A DNA stretch of 64,000 bases from Circinella minor (Eukaryota > Mucoromycota > Mucoromycetes > Mucorales > Lichtheimiaceae): contig JAEPRB010000104.1 of the NCBI GenBank assembly GCA_016758965.1, positions 62,001 to 126,000 of the forward strand. The letters are read 5' to 3'. The translations under genes were made by a program, and so were the position numbers. Position 1 is the first letter of the stretch, and each line of letters starts with the position of its first letter. The notes beneath the pieces are model-generated. The model had not been told where the DNA came from. It saw nothing but the letters and a program-made list of their open reading frames with translations, and did not search any database. Positions 49,046-61,797 of the stretch are shown here, piece by piece.

Positions 49046-52000
49046 TTACTGCTGTTGGTGGTCATTTTTACTATCCTCTTTACGGCCGCGTGCTTCCATT
49101 GATAATGAAGCAGATTTTACAGCTTCATCAGAAGACCAATGGAAAAATGGATAACGATCTTTTGGGAGTGGAATAGATTTACTACTTGCACCACCACTAT
49201 CTTCTAACTCGTCCGCAACATCTTCAATCATAACAACTTGTCCGTCTCCTTTCATTACACTCTTGTTCTGGTCATTACTACCATTGCTACTACTGTTACT
49301 ACTACAAGCACCATCACCAGATTCTGTACATTCTAGCTGTGGTGGTGGCTGTTCAATATCGAATCTTGGCTCTTCTTTTTCATGGCAAGGAGTAGCAACA
49401 GGTTGTTGTGGGATAAAAGGCAATACTTCGGTTGGTTCGGCAAGATACTGCATGGTTGGTTGTGTTCCGAATCCAGCAACAATCAATATTTGACGAATGG
49501 CAGGATTGAGAACGGTCACGAAATGAAATTCAACATGGTGACCACTGTATCGATTCAACGTATTTTGTGCATCTACAAGCGCTTGTAAACCGCTCGAATC
49601 TAATCGATTGACACTTGCAAAATCAATGATTAGAGCATGAAGTCTTGGTAGTTTTGATTTTTGTTGTTGGGGCCCTTCTTGTCTGGTAACTTTTTCTTCT
49701 TCTCTATCATCATTCCATGGACGTTCTTGTTTTGTTAGTTTGGGACCAGAGCGTTGAGTTCGGCTTTTGCAATAGGTGATAATTTTTTCGGAAATGTAGC
49801 TTGAATTCGGATATGTGAAGGATTCATCGACACGGCACATAAGTAACCCTGCGGGTAGTTTTTCGACACGGTCACCAAGAGATGGATGATTCTCGGTAAT
49901 GTAAAGATACTGCTGCTGATCATGTTTGTTTTTCATTGATAACATGGGTTTTTCATTGTAGCTATCGTTATCTTTTGAAACTTGTTTCTTTGTAGTTGTA
50001 GTGGCAGCAAGAGGAATACGACCTAATGGCCAAAATCGGGGTCTTGCAATCCGAAATAAAAGAATAACAATAGCTAAAGCAACAGCGGCATAAATACCAT
50101 ATTCAACGGATGAGAAAAAGGTCACAAGAACAGCAACTGCAAAAATAAGGAGTTCCCACAGACTGATCGATGCAAGTCTTTTAATGTAAGCAAATCCGGA
50201 TACTAAATTTGCAACAGCATGGATGACGACTGCAGCCAAAATAGAATCTGGGATGTAATAAAATGCAGGTGTAAGTGCATAAAGTGCAAGTAAGACGACA
50301 GCAGCTGAAAACACACCGGAAAGGGGCGTTTTTACACCGGAACGAGATAAGATTGCAGTACGGGAGAAGGAACCAGTAGAGGGATAAGCTCTAAAATGAT
50401 AAAAATATAGATTAGTTACGTATCTTCGGCTAATATTGTATACCTTATAGAAAAAAAAAATGAAATTAAGAAACCAAACAATAACATACCCAAAAAATGA
50501 AGCAATGACATTAGTGATTCCAATGGCGGCAATTTCTTGACTCGGACTAATAGTATAGTCATTGAGACGACCAAATGACTTGGCAATAGCTACATGTTCA
50601 AGAATCAAAACAATAATACCGGAAGGTAACGAAGGGACAACAATGGATAAAAGTTCTGTGTTGACATGTGGAACCTGCATAGCCTGGAAACCAGCAGGAA
50701 CATCCTTCAGGATACTGATTGGACTTTCATCGCGACCTAATTGAATTAGATACGAAACTAATGTCCCAAAAATAACCTGGACAAAAGAGAAGATAAATCG
50801 GTCAGGATTTTTTGTATCATAAATGCTTCATTAAGTAGGCTATGACTCATTAACAGTAAACATACCAAAATGCCGTTACGCATGATGCTAAATAAATAAA
50901 GATGATTTGCGTATCGAGGGTATTTGTTCGCCAAATAAATGGATCCATAACTAACTCCATATAACCAAATGAGACCACTGAGACCAAATACAATATCTAA
51001 CTTGATTTCCGGAACGTTTTTGAAAAAATTTCCAATAATGAGATAGGCTGGATCGTGAGTATTAATGCCTTTGATACCTATATAGCAGCAATAGTAAGAA
51101 TTTTTGTGCTTATATATTGTTTAATTCTTCTACCAAAATATTTTTTTGAAAGAAAAACTAACATACCGGTCAAGCCTTTCAGCTGACTACAGGTTATCGT
51201 AATAGCACTACCCGTCATAAAACCAGCTATTTTCATATGTAAAATGATATTGATGAGAATAATGTCACTCGTTGTTCCTTTTTTTTATTCCTTTTCTACT
51301 TCAACACAAATATAATACCTATAACAGGCCCTGTTTTTTAAATGACAATATTATATATAATAGAAATTAACATAATTTTTTTAAATAGTGAGTTTTTCTC
51401 TTCTAATCCTTTTCCTTCTTTCTATTGAAGAAAAAAGATAACGTTTTTCCAATGTGTGAATCACGTACCTGGGATAAAATCTACCAAAATTCCCAATCGC
51501 ACGAGACCAATAAATAAAATTGCTGCTCCAGCAATTAAAGAGAATGTCACTGCAATTTCTGGTCCTGTGATAGTAGAACCTTCGGCAGTCGTTCCCCGAA
51601 TAATAGTCTGGCCAAGTAATAAAGACATTACGGCTAACACGTAACAAGACCCCCCCCCCCAAAAAAAAAAAATAAAAAAAAAAGCAAAAAGGTACACTGA
51701 AGTTAGCAAGACTTATGTGTTATAAACCTTAAAATAAAATAGAACACATTTCATTTTTGACCACTTTTTTTTTGTTTCTATATGTAACTTAATTTGTTCG
51801 TCATATTATTTACCTGTTGGGCCAATGCTGATATCTTTCGAGGTTGCGAAAAAACAGTACGCCGAAAGACCAACAAAAGCAGTACTTTATTTTGATAATG
51901 CATAATATATAGAAAGAGGGAGACGGAAAGATTAATGATCTGTAAAGGCTGACAATCAAAAAAATAATAGGAAATTATAAAAGACCATACTAAAGACCAT

Positions 52001-52377
52001 ATTCGGCTGGTAATTCTGCGATTTTGGCATATCCCATACTTTGTGGTACAACAACAATCCCTACAGTAACACCCGCAATTAGGTCACGTAACAACCACTG
52101 TATTTATTAAAGTAATTAAGTCAAAAACTATGATATGTAGCATGAAATATTGGATAATTTTCGCCCGAATCAAGCAAGGCTCTTTATTATTTTATTACGT
52201 ATTATTTTCCACAATATTACTTACTGCCAGATTATATCGATGAATCCAGTGTAAAATAGGAAACAAACTTGTAATATAATTTACAGACTTTTTTGGCAAT
52301 TTTCGACTATACGCTTGTGCTTTTTGTTTATAAGACACTTGTTCATAGTCGACAATTATGCTGTCAGAAACTGGCAT
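49046..52377 (-). CDS. Sulfate permease (SulP/SLC26 family) with C-terminal STAS domain
   Basis: A plasma-membrane anion transporter, most likely a high-affinity sulfate importer. Nine exons (52225-52377, 51991-52097, 51814-51884, 51469-51633, 51319-51330, 51167-51226, 50866-51077, 50490-50776 and 49046-50390) give 803 residues. Family signatures are LRDLIAGVTVGIVVVPQSMGYAKIA, EYGLYTAFVGLSAYCFFATSKDISIGPTAVMS, FIPGPVIAGFMTGSAITI, SFGRLNDYTISPSQEIAAIG and AYPSTGSFSRTAILSRSGVKTPLSG. About 11-12 hydrophobic segments precede the STAS domain (LHALIIDFASVNRLDSSGLQAL). The STAS domain has a hydrophilic insertion before its core. The C-terminal 110 residues are an acidic, Ser-rich tail. Exon 5 is only 12 nt, and without it the FIPGPVIAGF motif would lack GPVI. 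Its 3' end is 150 nt from the end of the convergent small gene. Confidence 0.95.
51650..51660. repeat. C11 homopolymer (G11 on the transcript) beside a sulfate permease 3' splice site
   Basis: Eleven C, 14 nt from the intron acceptor TAG at 51634-51636, followed on the plus strand by an A-rich run. On the transcript this is a T-rich tract, then G11, then the acceptor. Confidence 0.9.
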
Positions 52378-55300
52378 TTGAAGAATTAAAAGAAAAACAA
52401 CAAGAGACTTAAAAAGAAAAAAAAGAATGATTTTGTGAAAAACCAAAATTTCTGTTCTTCGATAGGCGAGGATTATTTATACTTATACGAGAAAAAATAT
52501 ATTGATTGTTCTAACTAATGTCATGTAATGCGAAGAATATGTGCACATTTTTTGATGATCATGGGGTACAGAAATAAAAGCAGGGATAGGTTCCACAAAT
52601 TGCGCCATAGTCGCAAGCTTACGCATTCAATAGGTTGACAGACTATGGGGTTATAAAGAAAAATAAAAAAGCGAGTTTGGGACAGAAAGAAAAGAACATC
52701 ACAACGTCAACAATTATAATAATAAATGGATAATAAGGCCATTATAAGGTTAAGCTTTTTTGAATATGTATTTTTTTCGTGTTATTATATGACGTAAAAG
52801 GTTGTACATAAACTTTGTTTTCATCTATTTGTCTTCCTTTTACTAAGTATACTTATATTTTATACTGAAACAAACACATTTTTCAGTTTTTGTACACCAA
52901 TAAGGAGAAGCTGGATTTTTCTTTGGTATCACCTAATGTATGCTCACTAATAAAATGACGTGTGATATGCTATTACAAAAAGTCATTCATCGGCTCCTTT
53001 ACGACATATCTGGTGAAAACAAGCTACATTATCATTTTTTCTGAGATATCAAGTTTTATGATTTGTTTGTTAAATAAACAAAGGAAGTCATCGGATCTTA
53101 CGACAACATGAAAACGGAAATTAATAAGCTCAATGATACATTTTGCTGCAGCTGAGTATTTGTACATACAGTCGAAGTGAGCTTAAATCAAAATACCAAG
53201 CAAGATATACTCTTCCAAGCAACATCTCCGCTTTCATTTTCTATATGTGTTTTGCATACTTACAAGTGGGCAACGAAACAAAGCCTTATTTTTTTTTTTT
53301 CCCGCGTTTTGTTCTGAAATTGGGCATGATGAACCTACGTAATTGTTGGATTCAAAACTTTGACAAAATTTATGCGCGGAACAGCGCATTTACCTTTCAA
53401 AGAGACTCCAATTGATACATATACAATGTTATGTGCAGAATTCCGCAAGTCCTGTGAGATCGTTTTTAATAGCTTTTACAGCAGAAAATTAAGAGCAATT
53501 GTCCTTATTTTCTTTTTGTTGTATAACGTTCACCATATAAAAGTTTTTTGTTTTGCTTTCAACATAAATGAGTGGCAATACGTTTTTGGTAAGAACAGAA
53601 TCATTGTTTTTACATTATTATAAAGCGTGATACATTGTACTTTTTCACGCTTTATAATAAAACATACTTACAAAAATAAAGTAAATTAAACTAACTCACT
53701 CGTTACGCACTTGTATTAATAATGTTGAATATACTGTCACTTTTCTAAATAAGTTTGATGGGCCTGTTTATAATAGATGATACATCCACATACATTTGTT
53801 AATAGGGAAAATGATTCAATCACATAATTTATGGCTTAGTACTATCATAGACATAATTTATTCTTGTTTGTTTTCCATCTCGCTCTGTGCCGTCATCATT
53901 CCCATCATATCACGGGCGGGTCATGTTCAGTAAGCTTTAGAGCTTTATTGCTCGAATATTTTCAAGTATCTACTGGGCCACATGGATTTAAGACTTCCAC
54001 TTTTAAAATAAAAATATGTTACTAATATATGTATGGGATTAACCTTTTTTTTTATAATGATGAAGACTGATTATGGTTGTCACTTTCAAAGGCTTCACGC
54101 TTTTTTTTTTCGCATACTATTTTATTCGGCATGTAAATTTAGAATAAAGTTATTTCTATTTCTCGGATTGTTAATACAAATACGTAAAGAGAATGTAGTA
54201 CAACACTAAGTTTTATAATGATGCAGGATTTTGATCATAAGGATTTTGAAAAAGATAAAGTCAACCCCGCATACATGTGCATACATTTTTTGAACTACTG
54301 ACTCCCATCAGTATAAACACATTTTTATTATCTGCGCAGCATGCCTGTGTACGTAAAACATATTTTTTTTAATAATCATGGCTTATCACTACTGTTGAAT
54401 TGGATTAATCAATATTGGTGACAATCTGTAAGACACAAAAAAAAAGCACTATACTTAAAAGCAGAAAACAACGATTTTACAAACAAATACAAAAAGCGAA
54501 AGATTTATTACGACAAGAATAGTTTGTCAGAATAATATTTACATTCCTGGGTTTTTGTAGAAATTAACTATTCATAGTAATCATCAATATTAGGCATATT
54601 GATTAGATTAGTTATTTTATTCTTTTTTCTTTTTATTGAAAAGAACAATGGGAAGGAAAAGATAATCAAACAAACAGGATACTTAAATTGTATTGTTGCT
54701 ATTGGTACTGTGTTGCTTTGCATAACGGATTTAAAGAAGAAAAGGTATTTTTTTCTGTGAAACATCAAAACATCTCTTATATAATTTTTACTAGTCATAA
54801 TACTTATGAAATAAAATTTCAAGTACACCAGAAATCTGTTGGAGCACTATAAATAATGTATATACTACATTGGTATATCATATGCACGGGCAGCAGTATG
54901 TATTAGCATGGTTTCATCTTTCAATATTGAGATTTCACTTGGTTTCATTAATGTAAAGAAATTCCTCTTAACTTTATTCGGTACACCAATTTAAATCTCT
55001 CTTGTATCAATGAAACTATTGTACGTAAAAATAGAACCAAACGCTAAAAATATTTCACATTTCCATTGCTGTGTAGGATAACGAGTAATCAATGGCCGCC
55101 ATAGATGCAAAATATTTGGTCAAGGTCGCTGGGTTTCCCTGGTTATTCATTGGATTTCTAGTGAACCACCATAATAATACATATATTCCATCCATTCATG
55201 AATAATTGGTCAAACATCATTCAGTCAAGGATAAAAGATATAACCAACTAAACACTATTATTTACTTTGATCCTTTCTTATTATTAATCCGAATAAAAAG

Positions 55301-56080
55301 GAACATCAAAGAAAGAATGAGATTAGTAGTAACAACTGTCATAAATGGTTTCAGAGAATGATCTAGAATTAATATTTATAATAGAACAAATATAATCGTT
55401 CCTCTCATCCATTCGTATAAAACATAGTTTAGCCATGATTGGATAAAATAAGATAGTTACGTACATAATTTAGAAAAGATATAAAAAAAGTAGTTATTTT
55501 ATTTCAGGAATAAAAAGATTCTCAAAACTATATTTACTTTAGTCCCATCTTTCTATTTTTTACTATACTCGTATTTATCTCAGGATTAATTACACGTAAT
55601 TTATATGGTAATCATACGAGAGCAGTTAGAAAAGACTTGTTCTATAATACTTACAAACAGGGGCATTTCAGCTTGCATTTTTTTTTAAAGTAATGCGACA
55701 AGGGAATAGAGTTACATTCGCTACATATTATTATTCTTTCCTAGCTTCCATTAGCTAATTTCAGTCAATAGGAAAGAGTTATTGTGTAATTTCTCTACCG
55801 AGTACATAGCAAATCTTATCATGTTTTGTAAATGTTGAAATAGAAAGCATTATAATGTTAAAAATATGTCTATGCATAAAAGGGTGACAAAAAGTGTGAT
55901 CTGATTCAATATGTATATGAAATGTTTTTACATTATAAAAATTATCTTCAGTAAATAACTCAGTTCACTTTTAATAAGCACTCTTTATTGCTGCGAGTAA
56001 AAAGAGAAAAATATATTTAATCTTTTTTCTCCATAGTTTTTTTTTTTTTTGAACAGATCTACCTTGTTTTATAAATAACC
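52378..56080. other. 3.7-kb intergenic region between the sulfate permease and Spp2 genes (divergent)
   Basis: It should contain both promoters, at either end. The middle holds two overlapping plus-strand frames (53143-53623) with no recognised domain, a perfect hairpin at 53615-53660, and a GC-richer islet at 55060-55205 open in several frames. A poly-T run precedes the Spp2 start (about 56039-56050). No RNA gene was recognised. Confidence 0.5.
53615..53660. repeat. Perfect 16-bp inverted repeat (hairpin) with 14-nt loop
   Basis: Left arm 53615-53630 and right arm 53645-53660 are exact reverse complements, with core TAAAGCGTGA / TCACGCTTTA. The loop is 53631-53644. It lies in a non-coding stretch directly after a plus-strand open frame that stops inside the left arm. 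It could be a terminal remnant of a small transposon, a 3'-end hairpin or chance; the sequence does not decide. Confidence 0.7.
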
Positions 56081-57764
56081 ATGTCTACTAAACTACCATT
56101 TCAAAAAAAAGGTGGTCCTCGGCAAAGATTCTCTGGTGCCAAACGATTTGGTTTTGGTGACGATGAGGATCATGAAGAAGAAGATCAAATATCGATGGTT
56201 ACCGGTTTCGATGATAACAAAGTTCAAGAGTAAGCAATATGATAAACTTTATAGAAAGAAAAAAAAATATCAGTTAAATATCAAAACGTCTTCTCCCTCA
56301 TCTCTACGACAGAGCAATGTTATATATAGCTTCAAATCATTCGAAACTAAATTGACATAATTTTTTTTTTGCCTGTTTATTACATCGATGACAAGAAAAA
56401 AAAGCTAATGCGTGGTGGGGAGGGAGAAGACACTTTTCTTCTTTTTTTTTTCTGCTCAACGATCAATATACGATTCAAACAAACTAATCGACTCATTTCT
56501 CTTTGGTAAATATAAAGACTAACTCCTAAACAAGAAGAAAAACCATTAACGATCGCACCATTACCTAATGTTGATTGGCGGGCTAAAAAGAAACAACTAT
56601 ATATTCCAAGTGGACAACATGCACCAGAAATGGAAAAAGATCAAAAGCCTGAAATTCTTGATCAAAGCACGCAGTCATTTGGTCTACAAGTTATGAAAAA
56701 GAACGATGGTGAAGCAGGAGAAAGTAGTCGAGAATCTACAGCAGAGATACATATGGAAACTGAACATCTTACTGTTAGTGGTGATCATACTACAGAAGAA
56801 AAAGAAACACCAAAAACGTTGGAAGAGCTAGCATTAGAAGCAGTCATTAAAGGTACTTATATATTCATTAGGAATGAAAGGAAGGAGGAAGAGAAAGTGG
56901 GGTATAAAAAAATATATATGTATGGCTAATGTAATAAAAAAAATTATGCAGATGCAAGAAAAGCTGTTGATGGTGAGAATGGTAATGATCAACCAGCGAA
57001 TCAAGTTGTAATTCCTATGGCAGATGAAACAGAAGCATTCCGAGAAGATGTACGTGCAAGACCTGAGGATGCAACAATGGAAGATTATGAACGCGTACCT
57101 GTGGATCAATTTGGTGCTGCATTATTACGTGGGTTAGGATGGAAAGAAGGTGAAGGTATTGGTCGAAACAGAAAGAATGCACCGTAAGTCTTTTTTCTTA
57201 ATTTAAATATTATAATGGATTCTTTTGTTTATATCTTGAAACCAAAAAAAAAAAAAAAAAAAAAGAGAACTGTTTTAAATAAATTTTTAATTTTAAATAT
57301 TTAGAACACCTAAAGCATTTGAACCTGTTAAACGACAAGCATTATTAGGTCTAGGAGCAAAACCTGAACAAGTTAATAATGAGAAAAAGAAACGAAATCG
57401 ACGAAGTGGATATGAATACAAGGAGACGAGTTTGTTTAAAAAGGTAGCAAAGCGAAAGAAAATGGAAGAACAACTGGATAGTGACGGAGGATCAAGTGAT
57501 TATGCAAGTAGTAACAGCGCCAATAACAGCAGAAAAGAACATCGTAGCAACAGTGACAGTAGCAGTCGACGAAGGAGCCGGAGTCGTGACCGACAAGATA
57601 GAAGGGATAGAGATAGATACTATTCCAGCAGCAATCGAGATAGAAGTCGCGATCGAAGCAGAAGCAGAGAACGACGTCGACGTCGAAGTAGAAGTTCAGA
57701 AAGACGTAGAGATAAAAGTGGTTCATCGCACAGAAGCGATTCATCAAGAAGAAGCAGAAGATGA
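56081..57764 (+). CDS. Spp2/GPKOW-type G-patch splicing factor with RS-like tail
   Basis: Spp2 proteins activate the DEAH helicase Prp2 (DHX16) through their G-patch during spliceosome activation. Four exons (56081-56229, 56518-56852, 56952-57183 and 57305-57764) give 391 residues. The N-terminus (KLPFQKKGGPRQRFSGAKRFGF) and TIAPLPNVDWRAKKKQLYIPSGQ are typical. STQSFGLQVMKK is the short block that precedes the G-patch in this family. The G-patch, VPVDQFGAALLRGLGWKEGEGIGRN, spans exon 3. After KAFEPVKRQALLGLGAKPEQ the C-terminal third becomes an Arg/Ser-rich tail (RRRSRSRDRQDRRDRDRYYS), as in GPKOW of animals rather than budding yeast Spp2. The protein should be nuclear. All three introns join in frame. 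Confidence 0.93.
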
Positions 57765-58608
57765 AAACTAGATACCCTACATAGCAAGCACTGCAAGATT
57801 TTAAATGAAAATAAAGGGAGCTTCGACTTTGTATATAAATTTATATATTTATTTTGTATTGAGTTTATCACGATCATATAGAGGTGTGATAATGTGTAAT
57901 ATCATGAAACTTAATTTGTTTTTCATTGTGAAATTAGTAGATAATTATGTTTTTTAATGTTATTATATGGTAATGAGCTTGTACTGTATTGGTTGTGATG
58001 CATAGAGCAGGTGACTGATATAATACATAAGTGTGATTTGATACAAATTTATTGCTCAAGGCATAAGGTGCTAGATATAATAATTCAACAAATGATATGA
58101 GTGTTCTGACGCCTATGGCACAGTTCGAGTTTATATGGCTGTCTGGTATTTTATTCTAAGCCCTGCTGGCTGATTTAAACTACTTTTAGCTGTGGATCAT
58201 CCAGCTGAAGAAATAAATTTTGAGTAGTATACAATTTCCAATTCAGCATAGACAATAGTACATAATTTAAACTATGATTTATATAGACCTGTTAAACTAG
58301 TAACACTATGAGACTATGAGAGCAAAAAGGTAATTTATATAATATATTGATGTCTATGCTATAAATAATTGACAATGCTACACAGTCTCAAAAGTTATAG
58401 AGCTAGTTTGTGTATGTTGCTTACAAAAACCATTTTGTTACTTTATTAAATAAAAAAATACCAAGGAAAAAATTATTAACATAAGAAACAGTAACTCGGT
58501 ACATTGATAGCACTGTGTTTTTTTTTTTTTACATGTAGATTGTTGTAATAAAGCATAGATAGCATAATAAACAATTATAATACATAAATAAAGTTGCCAT
58601 ATGCATTT
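57765..58608. other. Convergent intergenic region, nothing recognised
   Basis: 844 nt between the 3' ends of the Spp2 gene (+) and the alcohol oxidase gene (-). AT-rich, no open frame of note. A GTTCGAG near 58125 looks like a tRNA B box but has no tRNA fold around it. Confidence 0.5.
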
Positions 58609-61547
58609 TTACAATTTCGCTTCTTCGCTTGTCATAGTAACAGAAGGTTCTTTTTTAAGTGATTCAATGACATTAGCAGCAACATGAATAGCAATAGCTT
58701 CTGTCGTAACCATCGGATTCACACCACTTGCAGTAGGAAATAAAGATGCATCAGCCACATATAGATTTTTGACTTCCCATGTCTCACCAGTAGGTTGAGT
58801 TGCAGAATGAGCTGGAGAATTACCCATTCGACTACAATATATTAGGTATCGATTTCGTCAGTATCATTATACATATCTTCTAGTGTATTACCGATAAGTA
58901 ATAATTATACACAGTGACAAGTTTATTATTTTCTCTTCAGCACTAAATAACGTACCAAGTTCCAAGTTGGTGAGCACTCACAAGGGTGATATTACCCTTG
59001 GTAGGCAATCCAAAATCTTCTACTTGTTTAATCCATTTCTGGAAACGAGGATGATCTGGACGAATTTCTTCGTTTTCATGAAAAACAAAAGGTTCTATAC
59101 CAAGTTGACCTGTATGAATTTCTCGAGCACCTGCGGCACACATAATCATACATGTACGAGTCAATCCGCCTACCAATTTTTTACGATCATTGGTGGTCAA
59201 GTCATAATTAATTACGACATCACCATTTTCATCATAATCAACTGTTCCAGAAGTGTCATATTCACGTAACAATGGAACAAGGGGTGACGCAAATCGATAC
59301 CGAAGCATCAATTCTTTATGTTTAAGTGTTCCACGCCATGGTAGCAAGGCTCCAATAAAACTGGGTGATATAGTAGGGATTTCCAAAATAAGACCATAGC
59401 CATCCTTACGAAGGTCACCATTAAATTCGGAACCCTAATATAAGTGTCTATAAGCATATAATATAATATAATTGCGTTGTAATGTAAAATAAATAAAAAT
59501 CATTATGCATATACAAACCGTTGTTATAATAGATCCCATATGCATATCAACGGGTTCATCAAAAAATCCAAAAATTATACTGCCAGGATGGAGTCGAAGA
59601 TTACGTCCAATATTGGAATTAACAAGTCCACTACGTCGTAAAACACCAGGTGTATGCAACGATCCTGCGGATGATATCACGCGTTTAGCATAAATTCGAA
59701 TCATCTTTCTCTTATTTTCACCATGATCAACAACACATTCTACTCCAGTGGCTTGACGATCTTTTCTGTTAATAAGGACGCGAAGTACTTTTGTTCGATC
59801 CAAAAACTGTGCACCGTGTTGCTCTGCATCTCGTAACCAGGTGTTCATGGTTCCATTTTTAATTCCATCAGAACAGCCGCAGTAGCACCATGAACAGTCG
59901 TGTGACTTTCCAGAGGTATTTTGGGGAATATCAAATACATTATATCCAAGGTTTCTATTTAATAACACCATTTTAAGTGTCAGTATCGCTTGCACTACTT
60001 TTCTTGAGGTATCCTGTATCTTTGTATTCATATAAATGTATATATAATAAAGAAAAGCTAATGATTATTACCGACAACCGTTGATCATGACTTGATTGGG
60101 ACGATTATGTTTGATACCTTCCGTACTTGCACCGATACGTTCATATACTCGATCCAAGTCATCTGAAAACTATTATAATCGCGTGTTATTATAGTCCATT
60201 CTGTCATTCTTTCACAAAGAGGTTTATTGCGTTCGTTTTTTCATTCCGATAAAAAAAACCGACTCATTTTGAGTAAATCTATTTATTACTACCTTGGGGG
60301 ATATAAAATGAGGGAGTCCATGTTTTTTTGCCCATTCTTCGCGTACAGTATAAGGTAGCTATTGTAAACGATTTATATTAATTTTAAAAAATAAAAGTCA
60401 CCATAGTAACATTTCACCACATTTCTTATGTAAAGTTCTCACACATAATTAATAATCTATGATATACCTTTAGTGAAACACTATAATTCACAGTCGTTCC
60501 TCCTCCAAAACAACTTCCTGCAACCTGTAAAAAAAAAAAAAAACCAAATTAAAAAATTCAAGTGTTAATTATTATTTTCTTCCTCCTGCTAATAGTTGTA
60601 CGTATAAAATAAAAGAACCATAAATTAAATATGATAATAGTGTTGCTTACCATGACAACTCCACCATCTTCTGTTCTTACAGCACCAGATTGTTCATAAA
60701 GAGCAGAATATGCTTCTCGTTCTTGTAACTGCATTTCGCTTTCATGCAAATATTTAGATTTTTCGATCAGTAACACAGAATGACCAGATTTGGCTAACTC
60801 AGCAGCACAAACTCCTATGAATTAAAAAAAAAAGACGATGAGTAGTGGGGTACATAACAGAAATGTGTGTGTTACAACCAACTAAAAAAAATGTTTACCT
60901 CCTCCTGCTCCTGTTCCAATAATGATCACATCAAAATGTTTATTTTCCACTTGTTCGACTGTCGACATTATATATGGGTCTTTTCTAGGTGATGGAGGTT
61001 CATAACCTTCTTTTGTTCTTATTGGATCATAGACGGGATATCCTACAGCTGCATGAACTTTACATGTTGGATTACGATATACAGCTGTAATTGAAAGACC
61101 CACAATAGCCTTATACATTGCCACCAGACTTGCAAATGAAGAGTCTTTCCATTTGAGGAAGGCTGCTTCACGTTGATGACGAGGCAGATCTTTAAATGAT
61201 TGTGTATGGCCAGTGAGAGCAAAAGTTCCAGCGCGAGTTGAAAGAATATTCAACAATAATCGAATCATTCGCTGGCCTTTTATAGGAGCTCGAGCTATTA
61301 CATCCATAAGCTCGTTACGATGATTGGATCCTCCTGCAAGTCGTAGATAATCTGAAATACTTTGGGCATCACTAAAGGGAGCTTGATCAGGAGAAAGCGT
61401 GATTTTGTTTTGACGACGTGTTGTTTTGGCAGTATAAGCAGCTGTAATGTCTGGAGAAAGTTCACCTATAATAGTATCGACTAGTGAGACCAATGTATCT
61501 AGTTGGTCTTTAGTCAATATCAACGATGATGATGTTGTTGATGTCAT
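58609..61547 (-). CDS. Long-chain fatty alcohol oxidase (FAD-dependent GMC oxidoreductase)
   Basis: Oxidises long-chain alcohols to aldehydes with O2, releasing H2O2, as part of alkane and fatty-alcohol use. Eight exons (60899-61547, 60651-60814, 60468-60524, 60293-60358, 60072-60169, 59519-59954, 58956-59434 and 58609-58831) give 723 residues, typical for the family. The FAD dinucleotide motif DVIIIGTGAGGG begins about residue 205 and continues across intron 1 into AELAKSGHSVLLIEKS. Further blocks are GSCFGGGTTVNYSVSLK, SSAGSLHTPGVLRRSG, the rebuilt HQLGTCRMGNSP (its Cys codon split by intron 7) and LYVADASLFPTASGVNPMVT. The C-terminus ends AKL, a peroxisomal PTS1-type signal, in keeping with H2O2 production. 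The start is taken at 61547; the upstream in-frame extension is a Phe-rich tract that looks like 5' UTR. Confidence 0.95.
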
Positions 61548-61797
61548 TATTATTATTATTTTAAGGATATGACAAAAACGTGTAATGAAAAGAAAGAACA
61601 AAGAAAAAGAAGTGAAAAGAAAGAAGAAAAAAAAAAGCACTACATAAAACATAATTTAGTGTTTTCTTAATTATGTCAATGGGAATATTCCCACTTTGTA
61701 AAGCATTATTATTTTACCACTTGAAATCGCGGGGTTCATCATGGTGAATAAAATATTACATTATTAAAACTAACTATATACGTATTGAAAATATTTC
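61548..61797. promoter_or_regulatory. Compact upstream region of the alcohol oxidase gene
   Basis: Only 250 nt separate the oxidase start from the XPG gene stop, both on the minus strand. The A/T-rich tract just upstream of the ATG fits a 5' UTR. No specific factor site was recognised. Confidence 0.4.

Noticed and set aside
57436..57877. Frames opposite and overlapping the RS-rich tail of the Spp2-type protein
   Set aside because: Arg/Ser codon repeats keep other frames open by composition; no domains are seen.
58120..58132. GTTCGAG resembling a tRNA B box
   Set aside because: No acceptor stem, D arm or anticodon arm can be folded around it, and no A box lies at the right distance.
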